Notes under the pieces: generated by a model
The model's input: only the letters and a program-made list of their open reading frames with translations
What the model was told of the DNA's origin: nothing
The model's database searches: none
NCBI RefSeq assembly: GCF_017676385.1
Contig: NZ_JAFFZN010000017.1
Span: forward strand, 1 to 64,000
From: Streptomyces spirodelae
GTDB lineage: Bacteria > Actinomycetota > Actinomycetes > Streptomycetales > Streptomycetaceae
DNA: 64,000 nucleotides
Direction of reading: 5' to 3'
Shown here: positions 38,141-45,881 of the stretch, one piece after another
Layout: every line of letters begins with the position of its first letter
Numbering within the stretch: the stretch's first letter is position 1
Program-made: the position numbers and the translations under genes

Positions 38141-38845
38141 ACTCACCCGAGGTCTGCACACGTCGGCAAGGGGCAGCCCTCTCATCAGGACGGCCGCGAG
38201 AGCACACGCGGAACCCAACAGCGCGCCCGCCAGCACATCGTGCGGATAGTGCACTCCCACCAGCACGCGCAGCAGCGCCGCGGCGCCGGCCAGCGGCAGC
38301 GTCACCGCCGCGAGGCGGGGCAGCGTCATGGCGAGGCCCACAGCCAGCGCGGCGGCGAGCGTGGCATGGTTGCTCGGGAAGGACCAGTCACCCGTGGGCG
38401 GGCACTCCGCCACTGGGTGGGCCCCGGCCAGCGCCCGGCACGGCCGCTCCTCGTCCACCACCAGCTTCAGCGCCTCGCTCGCCGCGTAGGCCACCACGGT
38501 GCCGACGCCCGTCAGCACCGCGCCCACCACTCGCGGGTCCTTCGTACGGCCGTCGCGCCAGCCGCGCCATCCCACCCAGAGCAGCAGCAGCCCGAGGGCG
38601 ACCAGGGTGCCTTCCGTGGCGAGCTCCAGGAGGCCGCCCAGCCAGCCGGGACCGTCCCCGGCGAACTCGCTCAGCTCCCGATAGCCGGAGGCCGAGGCTC
38701 CGCTGGTGATCCGTACGGGGTCCTGGTGACCGAGCCCGCCGGGCGCCAGCACCCAGACCCCCGCGCCGCCGGCCGTCAACGCCGCCACCGCGCCGAGCGG
38801 CCCGCGCACAGGTGACCGCCGTCGTATTTTCCGTTCCGTGGACAT
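38132..38845 (-). CDS. PAP2-family membrane phosphatase
   Basis: This 237-aa phosphatase starts at ATG 38845. It has about five membrane segments and the three PAP2 motifs: KLVVDEERP, PSNHATLA and RVLVGVHYPHD, with the catalytic His residues in the last two. Members dephosphorylate phosphatidate, undecaprenyl pyrophosphate or related lipids at the outer membrane face; the substrate is not predictable. There is no Shine-Dalgarno sequence. TAGCTT (38858-38853) seven bases upstream suggests a leaderless mRNA. It sits downstream of the lasso export genes on the same strand, about 115 bases away. Confidence 0.9.
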   Translation of the reverse strand: MSTERKIRRRSPVRGPLGAVAALTAGGAGVWVLAPGGLGHQDPVRITSGASASGYRELSEFAGDGPGWLGGLLELATEGTLVALGLLLLWVGWRGWRDGRTKDPRVVGAVLTGVGTVVAYAASEALKLVVDEERPCRALAGAHPVAECPPTGDWSFPSNHATLAAALAVGLAMTLPRLAAVTLPLAGAAALLRVLVGVHYPHDVLAGALLGSACALAAVLMRGLPLADVCRPRVSGG

Positions 38846-38960
38846 GGCACGGAAGCTACGGACGACACCCGGCCCGGGGCCCGGCTCGAAAGTCGGCCGG
38901 GCGGTTGGCCGTTCGTCAGGGTTGACATACCGGCTCGGAGCGTTCACCTGGCCTGCGGCG

Positions 38961-39860
38961 TCACCCCCCGCGCGCGAACCGGCGGGCCGCCGCCACGAGC
39001 ATCAGCACCGCGAGCACGGTGACGAAGCAGACCTCCACGGCGACCGGTGGCGTCCAGCCCGCTATCTGCGGCGGCCCCGCGTAACCGCCCATGTCGAGCT
39101 CGCCCGGCAGCGTGCGGCGTACCGCGTCGACGGCGTAGGTGAGCGGGTTGAGGTGGACGACGATGCCCAGCCAGCGGGGCAGCCCGCTGGGCGAGAACAT
39201 CGCCCCGGACAGGAACATCAGCGGCATCAGGGCGAGCCCCATCAGCACCTGGAAGGTCTGGATGCGCTGGATGGTGACGGCCGCCAGCATGCCCCCGGCG
39301 GTGAACAGCAGTGCGATGAGCGCGACTTCGAGCAGCGCGACCAGCAGCAGCGGATGATAGGCGATACCGACCGTGCCGGAGATGGCGAGCACCAGACCGC
39401 CGTAGACGGCGCCGCAGGTTGCGCCGCCCAGCGAGAGGCCCAGCAGGAGACTGACCCGGTGCACGGGCGCGACCATCGCCTGCCGCAGCATGCCGCTCTG
39501 CCGGTCCATCACCACGGAGAGGCCGACCGCCAGCGCCGGGGCCTGGGTGGCCATCACCAGGACGCCGGGGAAGAGGAAGCTGCGGAACTGCTCGAAGGCG
39601 TCCCCTGCCGTGGTGCCCATCGACTCCAGCCCGGTGCCCATCACCAGCAGGAACATCACGGGCGTCACCAGTCCCATGACGATCTGCACCTTCGTACGCA
39701 GCAGCCGCACCATCTCGCGGTGCCACAGCACGCGGACCGCCCGCGCCTCGCGGACCAGACGGCCGGGCCGGGCTCCCCGCGCTCCGCCCGTCCCTCCGGC
39801 CGACGGGGACGCCTTCGGTTCGGCCCCCGGCCCAGGCGGGACCGCCTCCACGGCGCTCAT
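38961..39860 (-). CDS. ABC-2 type exporter permease of the lasso peptide cluster
   Basis: This 299-aa permease has a polar N-terminal tail and six hydrophobic segments, for example VQIVMGLVTPVMFLLVMG, MLAAVTIQRIQTFQVLMGLALMPLMFLSG and VCFVTVLAVLMLVAAA. It resembles DrrB-type drug exporters. ATG 39860 overlaps the ATPase stop by four bases. With the preceding ATPase it should export the mature lasso peptide and provide self-immunity. This is the last gene of the lasso operon. Confidence 0.88.
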   Translation of the reverse strand: MSAVEAVPPGPGAEPKASPSAGGTGGARGARPGRLVREARAVRVLWHREMVRLLRTKVQIVMGLVTPVMFLLVMGTGLESMGTTAGDAFEQFRSFLFPGVLVMATQAPALAVGLSVVMDRQSGMLRQAMVAPVHRVSLLLGLSLGGATCGAVYGGLVLAISGTVGIAYHPLLLVALLEVALIALLFTAGGMLAAVTIQRIQTFQVLMGLALMPLMFLSGAMFSPSGLPRWLGIVVHLNPLTYAVDAVRRTLPGELDMGGYAGPPQIAGWTPPVAVEVCFVTVLAVLMLVAAARRFARGG

Positions 39861-40840
39861 CGCCGCCTCCCCACGTCGTCCACGGTCAGCGGCCCGCCGC
39901 GCTCGGTGCGGATGGTCCGGCCGGTGTGGTGCAGGAACACATCGTCGAGCGAGGGCGGGGTGACGGTCGCCGACAGCACGGGAATGCCCGCCTCGGCGCA
40001 GAACTTCGGTACGAACGCCGCGCCGTCCGACACGCTCAGCCGCACCCCGTCCGGGCCCGAGGACGCCGCCACACCGAAGCGCTCCCGCACGAGGAGGGCC
40101 GCTCCCGCATCGTCGCAGGTACGCAGCACCACCGTGTCGTCGCCCACCTCGGCCTTCAGCTCGGCGGGGCTGCCCTCCACCTCGATCTGGCCGTTGTCGA
40201 TGATGGCGAGCCGGTCGCAGTTCTCGGCCTCCTCCAGGTGGTGGGTCGTCAGGAACAGGGTGATGCCGCGCTCTTCGCGGAGGCGGTGCAGATGCTCCCA
40301 GATCACGGTGCGCGTCTGCGGGTCCAGACCGGTGGTCGGCTCGTCCAGGAAGAGCACCTGCGGCGCGGTGAGCAGCCCCCTGGCGATCTCCAGTCTGCGC
40401 CGCATGCCGCCGGAGAACTCCCGGACCGGACGGCCTTGCGACTCGGTCAGCCCCACCAGCTCCAGCAGCGCCGCCACCGTGCGGCGGCTCTGCCGCCAAG
40501 GGGTGCCGAACAGCTCGGCGTGGAAGCGCAGCGCCTCCCGCGCCGTCAGGTCCAGGTCCAGCGTCGTCTCCTGGAACACCAGTCCGATCCGCTCCCGTAC
40601 CGCATGCGGCTCCCTCACCACGTCGTGCCCGCCCACGAAGGCCCGCCCCGCGGTGGGCCGCAGCAGCGTGCACAGCATGCTGAGAGTCGTCGTCTTGCCG
40701 GCGCCGTTGGGCCCGAGAAAGCCGAATGTCACCCCCCGTGGCACCGCCAGGTCGAGACCGATGACCGCGGGCCTGTCTCCGTACGTCTTGCCCAGGTCGT
40801 CGGTGCGCACCGCCAGGTCCTCAGCCGTTGCCGTGGCCAT
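39857..40840 (-). CDS. ABC exporter ATPase of the lasso peptide cluster (DrrA-like)
   Basis: This 327-aa ATPase has Walker A GPNGAGKTT, Q-loop VFQETTLD, signature FSGGMRRR, Walker B VLFLDEPTTGLDP, switch LTTHHLEEAE and a C-terminal DrrA-like domain ending SLDDVFLHHTGR. The start is ATG 40840 (or GTG 40843) behind GGGAGG, overlapping the end of the leader-peptidase gene by about 20 bases. That overlap ties the exporter translationally to lasso biosynthesis. Confidence 0.92.
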   Translation of the reverse strand: MATATAEDLAVRTDDLGKTYGDRPAVIGLDLAVPRGVTFGFLGPNGAGKTTTLSMLCTLLRPTAGRAFVGGHDVVREPHAVRERIGLVFQETTLDLDLTAREALRFHAELFGTPWRQSRRTVAALLELVGLTESQGRPVREFSGGMRRRLEIARGLLTAPQVLFLDEPTTGLDPQTRTVIWEHLHRLREERGITLFLTTHHLEEAENCDRLAIIDNGQIEVEGSPAELKAEVGDDTVVLRTCDDAGAALLVRERFGVAASSGPDGVRLSVSDGAAFVPKFCAEAGIPVLSATVTPPSLDDVFLHHTGRTIRTERGGPLTVDDVGRRR

Positions 40841-41279
40841 CACTCGCTCCCTCCCCCGTTCGCGCCGCTTTCGCGCGGACCGCGATCACCGTGCGGAAGG
40901 CGCCGATGGCCTCGCTCTCGCCGACCGGCTCGCCGTCCACCTCGATCCAGGCATGCGCCCCGAACGGCCTGGTGCGGAACCCCGAGCACCAGTCCGGCCA
41001 TTCGCCGTGCAGCCGGCACAGCAGCGCCGCTGCCACGGACCGCTGCAGGCAGCCCAGCCCGGCGCAGCGCGCACTCACGGCGACGGCCGCCTGCCGTGCC
41101 CGCAGCGCGCGGTCCCGCCCTGCGGGCCTGGCGCCCCGGCTGAGCACTGTCAGCACCCGGCGCAGCCGACCCGGCTTCAGCTTGACCAGCAGCCGGGCGA
41201 TGCCGACCGCCAGCCGCGCCTCCGCCTGCCGGTGCGGCGCGAGCCGCACCGCACGCTCCCCCACCCCCGGCAGACTCAT
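40821..41279 (-). CDS. Lasso peptide leader peptidase (B2 protein, transglutaminase-like)
   Basis: This 152-aa protein is of normal length for a split B2. Catalytic Cys is in GLGCLQRSVA near residue 77, His in GAHAWIEVDG near 109, and the Asp of VDG completes a Cys-His-Asp triad. It cleaves the precursor between the leader and Cys1 of the core, with help from the B1 protein. ATG 41279 overlaps the B1 stop by four bases. Confidence 0.92.
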   Translation of the reverse strand: MSLPGVGERAVRLAPHRQAEARLAVGIARLLVKLKPGRLRRVLTVLSRGARPAGRDRALRARQAAVAVSARCAGLGCLQRSVAAALLCRLHGEWPDWCSGFRTRPFGAHAWIEVDGEPVGESEAIGAFRTVIAVRAKAARTGEGASDGHGNG

Positions 41280-41536
41280 CGCGCCACCAGCAGACCGGCG
41301 CCGCGCAGCGCGTCCACAAGGCCGTGCACATCGGCGGTGGCCCGCCCGAGGAACTGGGGGCTCGCGGCGCTCAACCGCTCGGCCGCCTCCTGCGGCGTAC
41401 TGCCGTCGAGCAGCAGCCGCAGCACGGTGGCGCCGGAGCCGTTCAGCCGCCAGAAGCGGCCGTCCTTCTCGTTGAGCAGCACCACTCCGGATTCGGTTTC
41501 GGTCAGGATGACCTCGCGGGGCAGGGCGAGCGTCAT
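41276..41536 (-). CDS. Lasso peptide RRE protein (B1, PqqD-like)
   Basis: This 86-aa protein contains a PqqD-type RiPP recognition element (GVVLLNEKDGRFWRLNGSG, then LRLLLDGSTPQEAAERL). It binds the YxxPxLxxxG leader of the precursor and delivers it to the peptidase and cyclase. ATG 41536 overlaps the cyclase stop by four bases and has AGGAGG upstream. Confidence 0.93.
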   Translation of the reverse strand: MTLALPREVILTETESGVVLLNEKDGRFWRLNGSGATVLRLLLDGSTPQEAAERLSAASPQFLGRATADVHGLVDALRGAGLLVAR

Positions 41537-43446
41537 GATGCCTCCTTCAGCTCGGTCGCGGACGGGAGCGGCGAGGCTGCCGGACCGACTGTCCGCGGGG
41601 CGGTCGGCAGCCGTGGCGCCGGGGTGGTGTGCGGGGAGCGGAGCCATGCCTCGACTGCCACGGTCCGCTCCAGATGGGCCGCGTAGCGACCCTCGTCGGA
41701 CGGGTTGAGCAGCGCGGCACGCAGCACATCGGCGTCGGCGAGACCGCGTGCGCCCAGCCGCAGCCCGGCGCACACGGCGACGGCCGACTCCTTGCCGCGA
41801 GCCAGCCCTTCGTAGAGCTCGGCGCTGAACTCGCCCTTGTCGGTGCGGCCGAGGATCTCCGGCGGGACGATGCCGCGCATCGCCTCCGTCAGCAGCGGCT
41901 TGAAGCGTCCTGACGGCATCCGCTCGGACAGGCGCACCGACAGCGCGGCCTCGATCACCCGGTCGTCGAGGAACGGCGCCTCCCAGCCGATGCCGTACCG
42001 CGCCATGGCCCGCGCGGTCTGCCGCATGGTGGTGCCCTCGAAGGCCAGGTACTCCAGCACCTGGTGCCCGAACCGGTCCCCGTCCAGGGGTGGCGTGCCC
42101 GCTTCGGCCTCCTCCAGCAGCGCGCCGCGCACCAGCTCGACGGCCTCCGGCGTGCTCCACGCGGGCATCCGCAGCTCCCCCGTCCAGCCGAAGCCGACCT
42201 GCCAGCGCTGCGGTGGCGGGCTGGTCAGCCGCCCGGCCAGTGCGCGCAGCGCTTCCGGGAAGCCCGCCCGGTCCGCCAGTCCCCGCACCGTGCCGGTCAA
42301 CGGCCACCGGTTGAGGAGCCGGCGGCGGCGGATCTGCGGTAGGGCCGCGCGGGGCTCGGTGCGGAGCATGCTCCACAGTCCGTTGGGCAGCGGCCCGAAC
42401 AGTTCGTCGCCGCCGAGTCCCATCAGATGCAGCCGGGAGCCCGCTGCGGCCGCCGTCCGGGACAGCGCCCGCAGATGGGGGCCTCCCCAGCGCCAGTTGA
42501 GCGGTCCCTCGCCCCCGTCGGGCTCCTCCTCGACGCCGCCCTGTACGGCGGCGTCGGGAGGGAGGCCGAAGAGCCGCTCCGAGTGGTCGTGCGGCAGGTC
42601 GGTGTGGTGTACGGCCGGGCCGAAGTGTGCGGCGGCCCGCCGGGCCCAGCGGTGGTCGGGGTTGCGCGGGTCGAGGGGTACCGCGTGGTACGTGTGGGTG
42701 CGTACGGCCAGGTCGTCCGCGACGAAGCACAGCGAGGTGGAGTCCAGTCCGCCGGACAGATCCGCACTGAGCGTGCCCGCCGACCCGGCCCGTACGCGTA
42801 CGGCCTCCCGCAGCGCCTCCCGCAGTGCCCCCGCGGCCTGCGGCAGCGGCGTCCGGGGTGCCGGTCGCTGCCACCAGCGCCGTTCACGCGCGGCGCCGTC
42901 GGGTGTGAGCTCCAGCCAGTGCCCGGGGGTGACCGCCTCCACCCCGCGCCAGACCGAACGCCGGGACAGCGGCCAGGGCAGGTACGGCGTCAGCAGTCGG
43001 CCGGCGAGCGCCGCCTCGTCGCAGGGCGCCTTCGCGAGTGCGGCGAGTGGCGCGGGACCGCTGGCGGCAACCGTGATCCCCGCCAGGCGCACGGTGAAGA
43101 TCTGCCGTGCTGTGGAGAGCGACCCCTGAGCGCGCACCCACCCGTCGAAGCAGGCCACCAGATGGCAGCAGCCCGCCAGGGACCGGGCAGCCTGGTCGAG
43201 TTCGGACAGCGATCTGGCCCGGTCCACCAGGTGCTGGAGGGGTTCGGCCGCCGTCCGGGTGTGCCCGGCCACCACCAGCCGCCGCGACGGCGGGCCGAAC
43301 ACCCGTATCCCCTCTCCGTCCGCCCCGAGGCCGACGATCCAGGGGCGGCCGGAAGCGTGCGGAATCACCGCGGCGTCAGCCAGTGCGGGAGTGCGGGCGA
43401 TGAGGTCGTGGGCGGCCGGATGGTCGGGAAGAACGAGAAAGTCCAT
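41533..43446 (-). CDS. Lasso peptide macrolactam synthetase (C protein, asparagine synthase homologue)
   Basis: This 637-aa enzyme adenylates the ring Asp side chain and closes the macrolactam onto the N-terminus of the core. The PP-loop SADLSGGLDSTS lies near residues 225-236, and LMGLGGDELFGPLP is a second ATP-site motif. The N-terminal glutaminase-like domain lacks the nucleophilic Cys2 (sequence begins MDFLVLPD), as expected for lasso cyclases. GAGGAG is about 12 bases before ATG 43446. It follows the precursor gene after a 186-base spacer with a strong hairpin. Confidence 0.93.
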   Translation of the reverse strand: MDFLVLPDHPAAHDLIARTPALADAAVIPHASGRPWIVGLGADGEGIRVFGPPSRRLVVAGHTRTAAEPLQHLVDRARSLSELDQAARSLAGCCHLVACFDGWVRAQGSLSTARQIFTVRLAGITVAASGPAPLAALAKAPCDEAALAGRLLTPYLPWPLSRRSVWRGVEAVTPGHWLELTPDGAARERRWWQRPAPRTPLPQAAGALREALREAVRVRAGSAGTLSADLSGGLDSTSLCFVADDLAVRTHTYHAVPLDPRNPDHRWARRAAAHFGPAVHHTDLPHDHSERLFGLPPDAAVQGGVEEEPDGGEGPLNWRWGGPHLRALSRTAAAAGSRLHLMGLGGDELFGPLPNGLWSMLRTEPRAALPQIRRRRLLNRWPLTGTVRGLADRAGFPEALRALAGRLTSPPPQRWQVGFGWTGELRMPAWSTPEAVELVRGALLEEAEAGTPPLDGDRFGHQVLEYLAFEGTTMRQTARAMARYGIGWEAPFLDDRVIEAALSVRLSERMPSGRFKPLLTEAMRGIVPPEILGRTDKGEFSAELYEGLARGKESAVAVCAGLRLGARGLADADVLRAALLNPSDEGRYAAHLERTVAVEAWLRSPHTTPAPRLPTAPRTVGPAASPLPSATELKEAS

Positions 43447-43565
43447 GTGCTGCGCGTCTCCTCAGATGCGGCGCCGGCCCTGCCGCGTTCGCGCCGGTCG
43501 CGCGGTGGGGCTCCGGGGCCCGAGGCGGATCGGCGGATGGGGCGGGTCGTCGGTGACCGCTGGCC

Positions 43566-43596
43566 AGTGGCCGGGGCGTGCTCCGCCCCGGCCACT
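43566..43596 (-). terminator. 13-bp hairpin between lasso precursor and cyclase genes
   Basis: Arms AGTGGCCGGGGCG (43566-43578) and CGCCCCGGCCACT (43584-43596) pair perfectly around a 5-base loop. Located 37 bases after the precursor stop and without a U-tract. A partial terminator here would give excess precursor over the enzymes, as in many RiPP operons. Confidence 0.7.
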
Positions 43597-43632
43597 TCCT
43601 CATGTCGACTCAGCCGGGTGGCTGGGCAGGCG

Positions 43633-43758
43633 TCAGATGCACCAGAGCGCGCGTCCGCAGCCGAGGAAGTCGGGGCAGTCGCCGGACGGCAGGCACTGCG
43701 TCAGCTCCTCGAACTCGCCGAGTTCGATCAGGGCCGGGGGCTCGTAGGTGTGCTCCAT
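43633..43758 (-). CDS. Class I lasso peptide precursor (sviceucin-like)
   Basis: This 41-aa open frame starts at ATG 43758 behind GGAGG (five bases). The leader (21 residues) contains YEPPALIELG, matching YxxPxLxxxG, and ends LTQ with the conserved Thr at position -2. The predicted core is CLPSGDCPDFLGCGRALWCI. Ring closure would join Cys1 to Asp9, with disulfides Cys1-Cys13 and Cys7-Cys19 as in class I lasso peptides. From memory sviceucin is CVWGGDCTDFLGCGTAWICV, giving 12 of 20 identical positions. The gene is immediately followed by the C, B1, B2 and ABC genes. Product structure and activity are inferred. Confidence 0.93.
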   Translation of the reverse strand: MEHTYEPPALIELGEFEELTQCLPSGDCPDFLGCGRALWCI

Positions 43759-43906
43759 GGGATCCTCCGTTGAGAGTCATCGGTCGGTCGGGCGATGTCG
43801 GCCGATGCACCGCCGTCCCTGTGGACACCACTGAAGTTAAGGCCCCTTGTGTCCCTATGAGCTGGGACAGTTGTCCCTGAAGTGTCCCGTTCTTCCGAAT
43901 TCCCGC
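43759..43906 (-). promoter_or_regulatory. Lasso precursor promoter with phased TGTCCC boxes
   Basis: TGTCCC occurs at 43850-43855, 43872-43877 and 43883-43888 (plus strand), spaced 22 and 11 bases. The middle copy forms the palindrome GGGACA-GT-TGTCCC (43864-43877). On the minus strand TAACTT (43839-43834) is a good -10, but the -35 region is GCTCAT, not TTGACA. This suggests an activator-dependent promoter with a leader of about 70 bases. Confidence 0.6.
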
Positions 43907-44782
43907 TCACACCTCCCTGCGACGGAAGGCGAACCAGCCGGCGAGCAGGGCCAGCGCCGTCCAGCCGGCGACCACGAGGATGCCGCCCCACGGGCCGAGG
44001 GCCGGGTCCGCGTCGGCACCCACTTTCAGCGCCTGGATGCCCGCCTTGTCGGGCAGATAGCGCGCGGCCTCCTTGAGGCCGGGCACCGCCTGGCTCAGGG
44101 GCGAGAGGGCGAACAGGAAGACATACAGCGCTCCCAGGGCGACGGCTGTGGAGCGGACCGCTGTGGCCATTCCGAACGCCAGCAGGGCGATCAGCGTCAG
44201 ATAGACCGCCCCGAGCAGCATGCCCCGCAGCACGCCCGGCTCGTCCACCCCTACGCCGTACTCACCCAGCCCCGCCTGGTCGATGAGGAAGGAGAGCACC
44301 ACGGTGAGCGCCGCCAGTGGCAGCGTCACAGCGGCGCACACGCCGGCCTTCGCCAGATACAGCCGGGCGCGCCGGGGCACCGCGGCGAGAGAGACCCGGA
44401 TCATGCCGCTGCCGAACTCCCCGCTGATCAGCAGCACTCCGAACGCCACGAGTCCCAGTTGCGTGTACCAGACGATGTTGAAGCCGGAGTCCACCGGATG
44501 GAAGTCCGGGCGCACCCTGCCGTTGTCCGCCGCGAGAGCGTTGCCGACCGAGACGCCCGAAAGCAGCGCGAGCCCGATGCTCGCCAGGAAGGTGCCCACC
44601 AGCAGGGCGAGGGTGGAGCGCAGCGTGCGGACCTTCGTCCACTCCGCGCGGATCGCCGCCGCCGTCCCGCCACCGCGCGCGGGGGCGAGCACGGCGGCGG
44701 GCGCGGCGCCACCGGAAGCGGCCGGGGAGTCGGGGCCGCGCGCGGGGCCCGAGGGGGTGGCGGCGGTCTCAGAGGACGCCAT
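43907..44782 (-). CDS. ABC-2 type permease
   Basis: This 291-aa permease starts at ATG 44782 behind GGGGAGG. An Ala/Pro/Gly-rich tail precedes six helices, with segments TKVRTLRSTLALLVGTFLAS, FGVLLISGEFGSGMIRVSL (a typical ABC-2 exporter motif) and VVLSFLIDQAGLG. It is coupled to its ATPase by a 14-base overlap and lies just upstream of the lasso precursor promoter on the same strand. It may be a second exporter or immunity system for the lasso peptide, or the target of the divergent two-component system. Confidence 0.87.
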   Translation of the reverse strand: MASSETAATPSGPARGPDSPAASGGAAPAAVLAPARGGGTAAAIRAEWTKVRTLRSTLALLVGTFLASIGLALLSGVSVGNALAADNGRVRPDFHPVDSGFNIVWYTQLGLVAFGVLLISGEFGSGMIRVSLAAVPRRARLYLAKAGVCAAVTLPLAALTVVLSFLIDQAGLGEYGVGVDEPGVLRGMLLGAVYLTLIALLAFGMATAVRSTAVALGALYVFLFALSPLSQAVPGLKEAARYLPDKAGIQALKVGADADPALGPWGGILVVAGWTALALLAGWFAFRRREV

Positions 44783-45713
44783 GACCGGCACCTCCCCGCG
44801 AGCCGACGCCGCTGCCGGCCGTGAACTGCGTATCGCGTGCGGTCATTTCCAGGAACGCCTCCTCCAGCGAGGTCGACTCCCCCGCCAGCTCGTCGAATCC
44901 GATGTCGTGGGCGCGGGCCAGCTTCGCCACCTCGCGGCTCTCCATACCGGTCACCCGCAGGGTGCCGTCCGGCTCGATCTCGGCCGCTGCCCCGGACTCG
45001 CGCAGCAGGGCGCCCAGCCGCTCCGGCTCGTGACCGCGGACGCGGACCACGCTGCGGCAGTGCTCGGCGGTGAAGTCGGCCAGGCTGCTGTCGGACAGCA
45101 GCCTGCCGCGCCCGATGACGACCAGATGGTCGGCGGTGACGGCCATCTCGTTCATCAGATGACTGGAGAGCAGCACCGTGTGCCCTGCGGCGGCCCGCTC
45201 CTTGAGCAGGTTGCGCAGCCAGTGCACGCCCTCGGGATCGAGGCCGTTGACCGGCTCGTCCAGCAGCAGTACGTCCGGGTCGCCCAGCAGCGCGGCGGCG
45301 ATGCCCAGCCGCTGGGACATGCCGAGCGAGAAGCCGCCCGAGGCGCGCCGCGCCACGTCGGAGAGGCCGACCATCTCCAGGACCTCCCGCACCCGGGAGC
45401 GTGGGATGCGGTGGGTGTGGGCCAGCCACAGCAGATGGTGGTAGGCGCTGCGGGTGCGCTGGGTCGACCCGGCCTCCAGCAGGCCCCCGACGCGCAGCAG
45501 CGGGTCGGACAGCTCCCGGTAGGGCTTGCCGAAGAGCAGGGCCCGTCCCGCGTCCGGCTCGCCGAGGCCGAGCAGCAGCCGCAGCGTGGTGGACTTGCCC
45601 GCGCCGTTGGGGCCGAGGAAGCCGGTGACCTTTCCCGGCCGCACCACGAAGCTCAGGTCGTCGACGGCCCGGGCCGGGCCGTAGGACTTGGTCAGATGCT
45701 GGACTTCAATCAC
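44769..45713 (-). CDS. ABC transporter ATPase (BcrA/DrrA-like)
   Basis: This 314-aa ATPase starts at GTG 45713 (MIEVQHLTKSYG). It has Walker A GPNGAGKST, signature FSLGMSQR, Walker B VLLLDEPVNGLDP and switch SSHLMNEM. The signature LGMSQ is usual for the ABC-2 BcrA group that exports peptide antibiotics. The frame stays open far upstream, but homology begins at 45713. No clear ribosome site is visible. It is divergent from the histidine kinase at 45882, a common pairing in which the kinase controls the exporter. Confidence 0.9.
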   Translation of the reverse strand: MIEVQHLTKSYGPARAVDDLSFVVRPGKVTGFLGPNGAGKSTTLRLLLGLGEPDAGRALLFGKPYRELSDPLLRVGGLLEAGSTQRTRSAYHHLLWLAHTHRIPRSRVREVLEMVGLSDVARRASGGFSLGMSQRLGIAAALLGDPDVLLLDEPVNGLDPEGVHWLRNLLKERAAAGHTVLLSSHLMNEMAVTADHLVVIGRGRLLSDSSLADFTAEHCRSVVRVRGHEPERLGALLRESGAAAEIEPDGTLRVTGMESREVAKLARAHDIGFDELAGESTSLEEAFLEMTARDTQFTAGSGVGSRGGAGHGVL

Positions 45714-45881
45714 GTATCGAGCATGGCCGCGGGCACGGCCTGCGCACATCGGACCGGGCTCCGAAGTTTCCGCCCTACCCCCGGGTGGACGCGGACCCAC
45801 AGCACCCGCCGGGCTTCCTACCGTGGTCTGACCGACTGTGGTCGGAGGTGCGCGAGGCGCGGTGCGGGCTACCGTGTGCGA
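45714..45881. promoter_or_regulatory. Divergent promoter region, ABC exporter / histidine kinase
   Basis: TACCGT (45870-45875), six bases before GTG 45882, is a probable -10 of a leaderless kinase transcript. GTGGTCTGACC and CTGTGGTCGG (about 45824-45850) contain repeated TGGTC motifs and may be regulator sites. Confidence 0.4.

Noticed and set aside
38132..38845. PAP2 phosphatase as a member of the lasso operon
   Set aside because: It is separated from the exporter permease by about 115 bases, has its own leaderless-type promoter signature, and PAP2 proteins are not known parts of lasso biosynthesis.
41533..43446. Asparagine synthetase of primary metabolism
   Set aside because: The N-terminal catalytic Cys is absent and the gene is overlapped and flanked by lasso B1, B2 and precursor genes.
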